Assembly (NCBI RefSeq): GCF_900324465.2
Contig: NC_046620.1
Coordinates: 11,363,336-11,427,335, forward strand
Direction of reading: 5' to 3'
Length of the DNA stretch: 64,000 bases
Source of the DNA: Anabas testudineus
Lineage: Eukaryota > Chordata > Actinopteri > Anabantiformes > Anabantidae
Below are positions 48,241 through 61,902 of the stretch, piece after piece. A program made the position numbers and the translations under genes. Numbering within the stretch: position 1 is the first letter of the stretch; the number at the start of each line of letters is the position of its first letter. The notes beneath the pieces are model-generated. The model saw nothing but the letters and a program-made list of their open reading frames with translations, was not told the origin of the DNA and searched no databases.

Positions 48241-49354
48241 CAGTAAACATTGTGGTGGTGCTGGTGGTGGAGGTTGTGAGGCTAACGAACACCGCTCGGT
48301 TAGCAACGGTCAGCATCCTGCCTTTCGCCCCGTGACACTAGACTGAAGGTAAATAAAAAAAAACAGATGCGCGTTAGCTAATGTGCATTTATGTAGATTT
48401 AAAACGGCGCAAAGAAGAAATAATTTGGCTTTAAAAGGAGCTGACTGCTCAAGCCTGAAGCCGTGGGGGCGCGGCGTGTGGTCACCGTCCTTAAAAAAAA
48501 AACAACCCATGGAGCGGATCCATCATGGTGAAGCAGCTCCCCCAGCCCTGATGGAGATCTGTCGCATATTCACTACCCGTTCACCCGTATCCATCTGTAG
48601 CCGTGGACTTGGTGCCTCGGGGGTTAATATTTGTGAGTGGAGTGTAACAGATGATTGCAGTGTCGCATTTATCTGCGCTGGCGAGGCCTACATGAAGGTG
48701 CGCCCGCTGCAGGTGCACCGTGAAAACGAGGATCTCTGTTTATGTGGGATTCATGTTTCTGTTTTGGTTTGCATACGCGCAGAACGTCTAAATACGCGTA
48801 TTTTCATAGCTTTTAGGATCAATCTGTCGTCTTATTGTGTGTCTGTCTGCTGAACCACGATTACAGCTACATTCAAATCATTTAAGTGATGATATAATCT
48901 TCCTTTATGTAATGTATAGTGACTTGCAACATATCGAAAGTGCAAAGTACAATTTTGGCTAATGGAGACAGTGTATCATTGGACATCATACAGAAGGCCT
49001 TATGCTGAAATTACTAACGATAAAAAATTATGCCAGCATTACTAGTTTTTCAATCCACCGTCAGAGATTTGGCCATTTAAGTAATATTTCTGGATGTAAT
49101 CATGATCCAGAAGATAGGTAATTTGGCCTTTTACTTAACTACTGCAGAGATAAAAGTGGCCAATACACAGTATATGAATTGCTCTATTATATGGTGTCAT
49201 TTCATGGCACTATATTTGGGCTGATTCTGTGTATATAGCATAGATTAGTTAAGTGGCAACAATTTTGATAGTCATGTTTAATTTTTTAAGTAATTCACTA
49301 CCAAAAATGCCTAATTCCATCTTCTTTAGTATGAGAATTTGCTGCTTTTCTCAA

Positions 49355-49470
49355 ATTGAGAGAGGGCGTGACATGCAACAAAGGTCCCTAGCCAGACTTG
49401 AACCAGGGACATAATTCATTACGGTTAAGTGGCATGTTCAGTAATCATTAGACTACCAGTGTTCCTCTCT
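49355..49470 (-). mobile_element. tRNA-derived SINE remnant in grina intron 1
   Basis: On the minus strand 'tggtagtctaatgatta' (degraded A-box side), then 'ctggttcaagtctgg' (B-box GGTTCAAGTCT), then 'agggacctttgttgcatgt' and a C/T-rich tail. It shares its tail design with the cap2 intron 3 copy but lies in the opposite orientation. Confidence 0.7.
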
Positions 49471-50244
49471 GTTTTTTTACATCATTGTTACCTGAATATT
49501 AATAAAATAACCAGACAGAACTGCCTGTTTTTTGGATAAATAAAATAGGACATAGGCAAAACTGATATTTCCACATATTCTTTCAAAATCATGTGTCGTA
49601 TGTCAAAACTGTCTACAGATGTCAATACAAGAAGTGACACATTAGCCAAGACAGACCTTTGAACTATACATTTAGTCTAGATCTCATATTGTCTTTACAA
49701 CCTTTCCATTAATTGTTTTTACAGGTTGACAGTGTTATCAGTTGAGGTTTTCCATTTACAGTCTGCCTGCACTGTGTCGACTTCCCTGTTAGATTTCACT
49801 ATTAATAATAAAATATTTTCATTCATCTTGAGGTTTACAGTAAAACTAAAAACAGTAAATAAATTGGGTTAGTTGGTGTTTCTATAGTTGTGTGACCATC
49901 TTGCCATGACACACACTTGAACTAAGTCTGGGATTACTGAATCCCATCACTAAGCCTTTACCAGAACCAGAACAGTAAATCTAAGCTAACTTGTCAAAAC
50001 CATCTCTTCAAAAAGGCCAACTTCTTACTGTGAGGAGTGATTAGTTTATTTCAGTTCAAAAATACTAATAAATAAGTGATGCTTTGTTGGATTGTGGTTG
50101 ATACCAAAGAAGAAGTTTGGTTCTTACAGCAATATGATTTTTTGTAACAGCAATTACAACATAAACTCCAATGTTCTACCTATGTACTTATGTTTTACTT
50201 ATTATAGACCTTTATTTCAATACAGGAAATTACACAAAATGTTA

Positions 50245-50940
50245 GTTATAACAATGTGACATTATTATAACTAATGTTATCTATTCAGTTTTATCATAAG
50301 CATCAGACCTACTATGAAGGGTAATAGAGATTTTGTTCACTGTGACAGCAGTATATTCCTGTGTTATCCTAACATACCCAAAGTGCAGCCATCTGTCACA
50401 AGGCGAGGTGTCTGCAGGTTTGACAGAGCCAGAACTGCTGCTGACACGGCGTGTCACGGTGACAGTATTTTGCCAGACTGCTGCATGGGCTGGCAGATAA
50501 AGGACATTGTGATGCATTGATTGCTTTTAAAAAAATTGGTTGAGATTCAGCTGGTTCTGGATGGAGTTGATGCAGTGGGTGTGAAACATCCCACAGGTTA
50601 TAAAACTGTGTTGCCTTTTACCACACAGTCACTCATCATGTGACTGTGAAAGTGTGTTTTATTACTAATGATCACTCAGTTAGGTCCTGGATTGTTTCTA
50701 GAAATTAGCTTTAGGAGTTACTCTTTAAAGTGCCTGGGGTTTTGGTTTTATTTTTACTAAGTAATTATTTATGAAATGCCACAGTTTCTGTTGAGGCCAC
50801 ATTGCTTTGTGTGATTGTTCCTTTTGTCACTCTGTTTCCTGGTGTTGCTCAGGCATGCACATAGCATGTTGAATATGGGTTTGAAGAGGTATTTTGCTTG
50901 CTTAATTGTGTTAACGTCGCTCCCTGGCTAGCCCACTGAA
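50245..50940 (+). repeat. Inverted repeat arm 1 in grina intron 1
   Basis: Read forwards, this region matches the reverse complement of 52030-52735. The best core is 50385-50520, where 'cagccatctgtcacaaggc' and 'tgccagactgctgcatgggc' and 'aaaggacattgtgatgca' recur exactly. Further blocks match at 50600-50650 (aaaactgtgtt.cc.ttttacc), at 50695-50705 (tgtttctaga) and at 50800-50925 (tttcctggtgttgctc). By eye the core is above 80% identical, with small indels. Family unknown; no transposase, LTR or SINE promoter is seen. It might be a fold-back transposon or a local inverted duplication. Confidence 0.75.
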
Positions 50941-52029
50941 TCCCTCCCTTTAACCTAATTCCCCTAGCGATAGCGATCAACACAACCCAGGGATAGTAGC
51001 ACTGTCTTTATCCACAGCGTCGGGGCAACTCTCCTAAGAGGATTTGAAATCTCCCACGTAATGCTTGTAAAGCTGAACAAATAGTGCCTCAAATTGACTC
51101 TTCACTCTAAAACTGTAATGACTGTTTTCAGTTTCAGCACTTCTCGTCTACAGAAGTGAAACGGTTGTGGTCGTTGAACTGACCCATGCACTCGAGATGA
51201 GTGGCTGTCAGAGAGTGTAACAACAATTCATGTCCTTCACAGAAGTGCCTTAACCCCCTGTCTTTTTAAACACTGCATTTCTTTTCTTTTGGCAAAACCA
51301 GAGAAAACCAGAGATTTTTAAACATTTATCAGAGCTTAGAATTTTAGGAAATCATCTACTTTTTTGGGTGTTTATACCTACATGTATCAGAGTCCTAAGA
51401 CACGTGGAAAAATAAATCTGTTGTCAAAATATGAGAGGAGAAGACTGTCTGTACTAACCTGGCTGTTGTAACTTCACACAGTTTGCACATTTCTGACATT
51501 ACTGTCCCATTCTCCTGACACTGTGTTATTTTGGGTTATGCTATGTTGATGATTTTACCGTGTTGGTATTCTAGAAATGTCTTCTTTTCTGCAAATTGAA
51601 GTGAATGAATTTGCTGCTACGTAATACGTAACAGTGTAGCACAGGCTAATTTAGAGTTTAGAGTCTAGTTTCACTTCTCAAATTTCTGAATTCACTATTC
51701 TGTTGGCAGTGAATAGTGATGGTCTTTCCTCATGTTCAACATCACTTTAGTCTTCAGGAAAACTAGATTTATCACACGCTAGTGACCAAATGATGAACCA
51801 CAACATAATGATAATATAATGAAAATAATAATTATTAAATGCATTACACAGACACTGGACAGGGAGGGTGTCACATGCCTTGACTGTGTGTGTCACATGA
51901 TTAGTTAAGGTCTGTTGACTGCCTGGTTTATTCGTTTACACCTCCGGGTTTGTAAAGCTGTCAAGTATTGTGTTGTGTGAAACAAGCAGACAACACCTTC
52001 TGATGTTTGACAATTACAGGAAAAGGTGT

Positions 52030-52735
52030 TGTTTGGGGGAATTGTTGGGAGCCACTTTAACACATTGAAGCTAGCAGAATACCTGAACAGATACATATAC
52101 AACGTGCTATGTGCCATGCTACGAGCAACACCAGGAAACACAGTGACACAAAGTATTGTGGCCTAAACAACAACAAGTCAGCATGTTAAAATAAAACTGA
52201 GAAACTGTGATCTTTGATATGAAATAAAATAAATTCATATAGAGATATAAAGAAATATTTCATTCTAGAAACAGAACAACATCCAGGATTTCACTAAGTG
52301 ATCATCAGTAATAAAATGCTTTTTCATAGTCACATGATGAATGACTTGCTCTGTGGTAAAAGGGAACACAGTTTTGTAATCTGCGGGAAGTTTCACATGG
52401 CTGTTTTTACATCCACCGCACCAACCACAAAACCAGCTGAATCTTAACCATTTGCGTAAAGAAGTCAGTGCATCACAATGTCCTTTACCTGCCAGCCCAT
52501 GCAGCAGTCTGGCAAAAATACTGTCACCATGACACGCCATGTCAGCAGCAGTCTGCTGAACCTGCAGACACTTTGCCTTGTGACAGATGGCTGCTCTTTG
52601 GGTAAGTTAGCATAGTACGGGTACGAGTATACTGCTACCACAGTGAATGTGGTGAGTGAAAAATCTCTATTACCGTTCGTAATAGCAATAGTATTAATGG
52701 TGGTAATGTCAATTTGTTATAACAAGAATTTTTTT
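52030..52735 (-). repeat. Inverted repeat arm 2 in grina intron 1
   Basis: Partner of the arm at 50245-50940, separated by about 1.1 kb. On the minus strand it has a 91-codon open frame (52540-52265) whose central stretch (ARLLHGLAGKGHCDAL) also reads in arm 1 (ARLLHGLADKGHCDAL), but I recognise no protein family. Both outer ends carry the short palindrome GTTATAAC. Whether that is an element terminus is unknown. Confidence 0.75.
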
Positions 52736-53327
52736 TTTGCTGACTGTCTTATTGTCATTATTAAAGTTTATAATATTCTTATTTCTCATCTACTTATTAA
52801 ATAACATTTTATAAGGAAATGAGTACATAAGGAAAGTTTACTCACTGAGAAACAAAATGAGTTTTCATGTTGATGTTAAGGAAACGCACACACACACGTT
52901 GAGTATCTTGCTTGAAAAACTCTCTTTTCTCTCTTGTTGCATCAGATGAAATGAGTGATCTATTTAGACAACCCAGTATTGACTACAGAGCAAACAGTTT
53001 ACTGACAGATGGATTTTTAACTACTTCAGCAAAAGTGCTGTATTGAGTGAACTGTATGCTGCGCTTACGTAACTATTATTGTCTGGAAAAGCAGGGAGGG
53101 ATTTAGCTCCTGTGATCATGATTGTAATCTGTTATGATCTTAATGGGAACTGTCAGTATGAAGCAGAAACAGCACTCACCATGTTTGTCTGCAGTCTCTC
53201 ACTGCACTGTCCTAGTGATTGACAGACGGGGATCATGACGACACATGCTGGAGTCTGGATGTGTTTGCCAGTGCGAAATAGAGCGGTGTTGCATAACACT
53301 CAGTGTTAATTCAGTGTGGCCTGAAAG

Positions 53328-53480
53328 TAGGCAAGGCAAGGCGATTTGTATTTATAGAACACATTTCATCACAGAGAAACTCCATGGGCTTTGCTATAAA
53401 AAAAAAGAAATACAAAAAAGAGACATAACATCAAAAGGTTTGAATACAAATAAGTCATGTAGACACAGCACCAACATACA
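53328..53480 (+). repeat. Dispersed teleost repeat remnant
   Basis: 'aggcaaggcaaggcgatttg' then 'tatttatagaacacatttca' and 'actccatgggctttgct', followed by an A-rich tail, is a typical form of the abundant fish repeat that reads 'ggcaaggcaagtttatttgt ... agcacatttca ... caatgtgctttaca'. Family name not assigned. Confidence 0.7.
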
Positions 53481-54552
53481 GAGTGACACTATTCAAAGTC
53501 CGAGTCTTTAAACATGGCATGTTACAAATATACTGGGAATCTGTAGTGCCTTAAAAACTGAATGCGGGACTTCGAAGTGAATTCCAGATTGAACTGGAAG
53601 CTGGTAAAGTAAGTAGCCTACTCATGGTTTTTAGTAAAAGTGGGGACTCTAGACACTGAATTCTGTGTAAATTGAAGTCTTCCTAATAAATACTTAAAAA
53701 AAAAAGAGGATTACATTCGATCTGTTTGAAATGAATGTGTGGATCCTTTTTACTATATTATATTATATATAATGGGGTATATTTCCCAGATGATGGAATG
53801 ATATTCTAGAAATTTTTAGGGAACATCTGCCGCTGATTGGATACTTTTGTTCTTTTGTGTGTTTTTAAAATTGATCATGATGTATGTGTAAAAGCACCAC
53901 AAGGGCATAGTGTGCTTACTTGTGATTCTATGTTAGTGGTAGATTAAATAGCACAGGCCTATGCACCACTGAGAAGTCAGCCTGCTCCACTCCAGCTCTC
54001 TCTCTCTCTTTCTTTTTTTTTTTTGTGAAGTCAGCAATTAGGGGAATGGTCTGTTGGCTCCCTTCCTTCCCAGCAGAAGTTTCCTCTGAGGACTGGAGGC
54101 CTTTAGATGAAACCATCCGAGCACATTTGAAAGCACAAATACCTTGTAAATCCCTCCTTACTTGCAGAGAGATTTGTTTTCTGTGTCATGTGTGCAGCTG
54201 CCTCATTAGCATTATAGATGGCGTAAATGACACTGACACTGAAACCTGTTGATCAGGGTTGTTCAGGGCCCTGGCAAGGAGGAGAGATGCTGCAGTAGCG
54301 GCCATTATGGCTTCTTCTTGAAGCAAAGCAGATTAACAATATATTTGGTTACCAAGGCACCACCCGCATCCATGGCTACGCTGTCAGCACTGGTGTAGAC
54401 AGTGTTTGCTATCAACTCATTTGTCTCATACCATCCAACTTGGCTTTATGTTTTCTACTGGATAACCCATACAGCCAGTGTGTGAATGTATCCTGTAATC
54501 ACTTATGTAGTTTCCAATGTCAGGTTCATTTATAACAAGCCTTAATTCCCAG

Positions 54553-55310
54553 TACAGTTTTTTTTCATGGCGTTTCTTTTACTTTTGATTGATTGATATC
54601 TAATATTTTGTTGGACCACCTTTATCTTTGATTACGGCACGCATTCACAGTGGCATCAATGGATAGGCTTTTGCAATGTCACAAAATTTTTTCCCGTACA
54701 CAGTTTAATAGCAATAATTTTTCACCAAGATCTTGTATTCATTATGGGAGAGTTGGGGCACTATGCAAATTCTTCTCCAGCACATCCCAAAGATTCTCAA
54801 TGGGTTAAGGTCTGGACTGTGGTGACCAATCCATGTGTGAAAATGATGTGTCATGCTCCCTCTTTTACAATTTGAGTCCAATGAATCCTGACATTGTCAT
54901 CTTGGAATATGCCCATGACATCAGGGAAGAAAAAAATCTATTGAACGAATAACCTGGTCATTCAGTATATTCAGGTAGTCAGCTGACCTCATAATGTTGC
55001 TGTACCTAGACCTGACCAACTGCAGCAACCCCAGATCATAGCACTGCCCCCACAAGCTCATCATCTCCTTAGATGTTTTCTTTGCTTAATTTGACCCTTC
55101 TGAAACGGATTAACATATTTTCCACGACCACAGGATGTGTGTTCAGACATGGTTGTTTAAGAAATGAGAAGGTACTCACTGCATCAGTTAGGTTTACACA
55201 ACTTGTTGTCAGCTGAAAAATAATCATCCATGCAGTAATTATCCAGTGGGAGGCTCTTACCTATTTGCTTAGTTAAATCCAGGTAGTGACTTTTTTGATG
55301 GATAGTGTAT
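54553..55310 (-). mobile_element. Internally deleted Tc1/mariner-type transposon
   Basis: The minus strand starts with a Tc1-like 5' terminal region (about 55310 to 55250, 'cctggatttaactaagcaaa'). A transposase start follows at 55150 (MSEHTSCGRGK..., near the family MSKDTSRGRGK). The C-terminal half covers the DDE domain's later part and ends in GGPTKY with a stop at 54602-54600. Compared with full-length copies (about 1.5-1.6 kb), roughly half is missing. The join lies near 55065, removing most of the DNA-binding domain and the first catalytic Asp region. It is non-functional, with further small indels. It sits in grina intron 1. The left terminus is poorly kept. Confidence 0.85.
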
Positions 55311-55441
55311 ATTATATATTACATATATATTCTGTTTTGTATAAACATTGTGTATAATCAACTCTTTCTAGGAACCGTGGTCACTGCCATTTTACTCACT
55401 TCCTGATAAATCTGAAGATTTGACTTCATTTTCAGAGAAGT

Positions 55442-55753
55442 GTGTTTTTTTTTAGTTATGACTGGATATGGATAGTCAGCAGTAGTAGTCAAATGATCCT
55501 CCTCTGTTCTCCGAGCAGGGTGGCGCAAGTGTCTTATATGGTGTTTATAGTAGCCTGTTTTCCTTCATTAGCTCACCTGCTGCTCATCACAGCTTTCCGG
55601 GAAAATACCACAGCGTTGTGGAGGAGTGTAAACTCATTAACTCTCTTTCTCACTGTCTCTCATATACTCTTTGCTTTAGCAGCAAAAACAGCCTTACATT
55701 ACTTTGTATCTTCTAGTGTGTATCAGATCTTTATAATAGTTTGTTCATCATAA
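55442..55753 (+). other. Hydrophobic open frame of unknown status in grina intron 1
   Basis: A 103-codon frame predicts two or three strongly hydrophobic segments. An acceptor-like site (ccgagcag) precedes part of it at about 55519. It sits just past the Tc1 remnant. I recognise no family, and it may be chance in AT-rich DNA. Confidence 0.15.
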
Positions 55754-56569
55754 GTCTCAAAATCAAGAATACAACACCAAATGTACTTAAAAATATATTA
55801 ATTCCTACATCAATTTGTGCCCTCTTTAAATAACAGTGTTATTTTCTTCAGTTTCTACGATGTTGTGTTTAATTCTAGTTATGCGATTACTCCTTAAATG
55901 TCCAATTTTATTTCCCTAATGACCAAATTTCCCCGCAGCTATCTCCATTTTATCTCATGTTATGTTAGACACTCCACGATCAATAACTCTACTTCTTTCA
56001 TATGAACGCAGAGTGAGTACCGGGCTTTATGATGGCTATTATCCAGGCTCACTGATGTTAGGCTCCATGAATGCAGACAAGTTAAAGACATCCAACTTCC
56101 ATCCCAACTTCAATTTCCATGTGTCTGTATTAATATTAATAGTATAAGGGACAGTTGCTATTCAGAGAAAAGACCAACTGCAGACTAGGGGACTACAGAT
56201 CTGGATTGGAAACACACCACTTGTGCTTTCACATCACTGTAGAGAAGCTGTGAGAAGCTGTGAGAACTTTGTTGGGAAGTATATACTGATTACATTCATT
56301 ATGTATCACATTGTTTAATTGCCGGTCACTTTTTTAATCAGACAGATGTAGCGTTTGTGCCTTTGCCAGTTTGGCCTAAATGTTTTAGTGTCATTACTTT
56401 TTCTCAGTTTCCTTCTGGAACTTTTGTGATGCAATAAAAACATTAAATTAAATCCACATAAGTAGAAAATATCATGCTAAGTGTTAAATGTTTGTGTACT
56501 TATTATATTATATTTGTTCTTGTACTTTTTTTTAGGTTGTTCTTGCTGCAGTGAGTCTTCCCCCACACC

Positions 56570-59747
<3,178 letters not shown>

Positions 59748-61440
59748 GGCAGCAACTTAGGGAGAGCAGCAGGGAGCTAGAGAATGCCTCCCTCTATTGC
59801 AAAATGTTGCTAACATGATCCTTTTTTCTAACTCTGTCAACTCTTTCTTCACTTTTTTCCCATGATACTCTTTTGTTTCCTCTCCAAACACACACTCGGT
59901 TCTGTTTTTTAAACAGGTAGTAAAGCTGCTGAGCCGATGCAGCCTGTCATGAAATGCAGCTTAGGGGGACACGATTATCTACAAGACCTGCTAGTAATAA
60001 CAGAACATAGTGATACATCATTTCCTCAGTTTTGACCACTCTGCTTGCTCTAACTATCCTCTGCTTGTACTAACACAGATGGCTACATACAGTAAAAAAC
60101 ACGTTATCCTGTGGGTACTTGGCACGCAGCCTAGCCTTGCTGCAGAGATTAAACAGAAAAGGAGCAGGGAGTGTACCTGTAATGCTTAATATTGATGCAA
60201 ACCAGCTTTGCCTGAAGAGAAGAGTACAGTGCTACAAATAACCCCCTTCTTTTATCTGTCTATTTTCCCTGTCTCTCCTTTTTTGAACCGCTGGTGTAAC
60301 TCTGCATGGCAACATTGGAAACACAACGAAAGATGTGTAATGATTCTTTAGAGCTACCAGAGGAATACCTCTAGCTTGCTTGTCACAGCTGTAAATAGAT
60401 AAGTGTATTTCTGTATATGATGCCAATATCCCCCTGCCTCTGAAAGGCATGCTGGAGTGATTCATACGGATGGATGGATGTGTTGCCTTTTGGTGAAACG
60501 TTAGTAACACAGTAACTGAAATCCTTTAATGGCATAAGAATGAAGATCAGCTGGATGTATATGACAAACATAAATTAACATTTATATTACTATAACTATA
60601 TATTCTTACAGAATATCTGAAATAATTTGTATGATTCCAAAGCTGAGGTTTTGCTTAACATCCTCATTTATTCTTTACTTTCTTTAACAGTACCCTCTCC
60701 TGTTGTCATTACAGTGAAGTGACAATGTAGTGTTGTATTTATTTTTTATCCTCTTTACGACTAATGTGAAGTATATTTAAGTACTGCAATGTCTGACCAC
60801 TTTATACTAAGCTGATCAAAGTTTCATGACTACTATGAAGCAGATAGACTCTGGAATTGAAGGTGATCGTATTTATAATGGATCTACTGTATTTATTAAG
60901 CTACAAGTTGGCATTTAGGAAAACAAACTCAGACTGAAATTTCTTTTGACTTGTTGACCTCGTGATTGAGGAACCTATTCTCATGATTAAGAACCGATAT
61001 GAGGAACATGTTGCTTCTACATTTGTTCAACAAAGTGAAAACAGGCAGAAGGAATCAAATATGCACTATAAGCCAAACATAGTCCTGCACACAAACACAC
61101 AACTTGAATTATCTCTTTAACATGAAGAATTTTTGTGCTGTATCTTCTGTTTGGATTTTTTACCTCTTGCATGACCCGTTTGCATGTGCTGATGATGCAC
61201 ACTGTACAGGGGTTCCTGTTTTGGAGAGAGACCGTGTGTGGCAGCCCTGTTAAGACCTTTTTTTTAAACTCTTGTGTTTGTATCTAACTAACGTGTAAGT
61301 GTATATAGAAATCTCTAGTGGTTTGATGTGTATAGATAAAGTACGTTTTGGGCTTTGTAGGTCTGTTTGCATTGTAAATTTGCATTAAATCAAAGTGGAA
61401 CCGCATTCCTCTACACTGCTGTTCACGTTTCATTAAAACT
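59748..61440 (+). other. grina: grina 3'UTR
   Basis: About 1.7 kb after the stop, with ATTAAA at 61384-61389 and 61432-61437 as candidate poly(A) signals. No other gene is supported here. The next CpG-rich promoter starts near 61780. Confidence 0.55.
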
Positions 61441-61779
61441 GACACAATGTAAAGGAGTCAAACTTTGTGTGTTCATTTCTTTGACATAAACCTGCTAAAA
61501 CTAAACCAGTGGTGGTTTTCAAATGTATTTACTAATGTAAAATGAATAGGTTGGTTAATACCACAGGGTAATTTTGTCTTTTAGAAAAAAAAAACACACC
61601 AATAAATGAGCAAGTATATAGGTAGAGAACACTTAATTATTCCTCCACATCATTTCTTTAAATAACCTAACCTAATAAAACTGACATGTTAGTCTACATC
61701 AAAACTGTACTTCAGTACAGTAACGTACTAGAGTAATTGTACTTTAATACTTTCCACTGTATATTACAGTACTGCGAAT

Positions 61780-61900
61780 ATCGTGCACGCGCATAAACGT
61801 CAGTAACGTCGCGGTGCGCGCGTCCTTTCAGTCAAGACTCAGGTAAAAGTGAGTCCAGCGGTCATTTGGACAGATACTATTTAGGAAAATTACTGGATAA
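61780..61900 (+). promoter_or_regulatory. CpG-rich promoter of the last gene
   Basis: A local burst of CpG (cgtgcacgcgcataaacgtc, then aacgtcgcggtgcgcgcgtc) lies directly before the ATG at 61903. It is consistent with a TATA-less housekeeping promoter. Confidence 0.45.
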
Positions 61901-61902
61901 AA

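Noticed and set aside
48383-48853. 156-codon open frame just after grina exon 1
   Set aside because: CpG-rich start-region DNA yields long frames by chance. Composition is not protein-like and there is no acceptor/donor pair.
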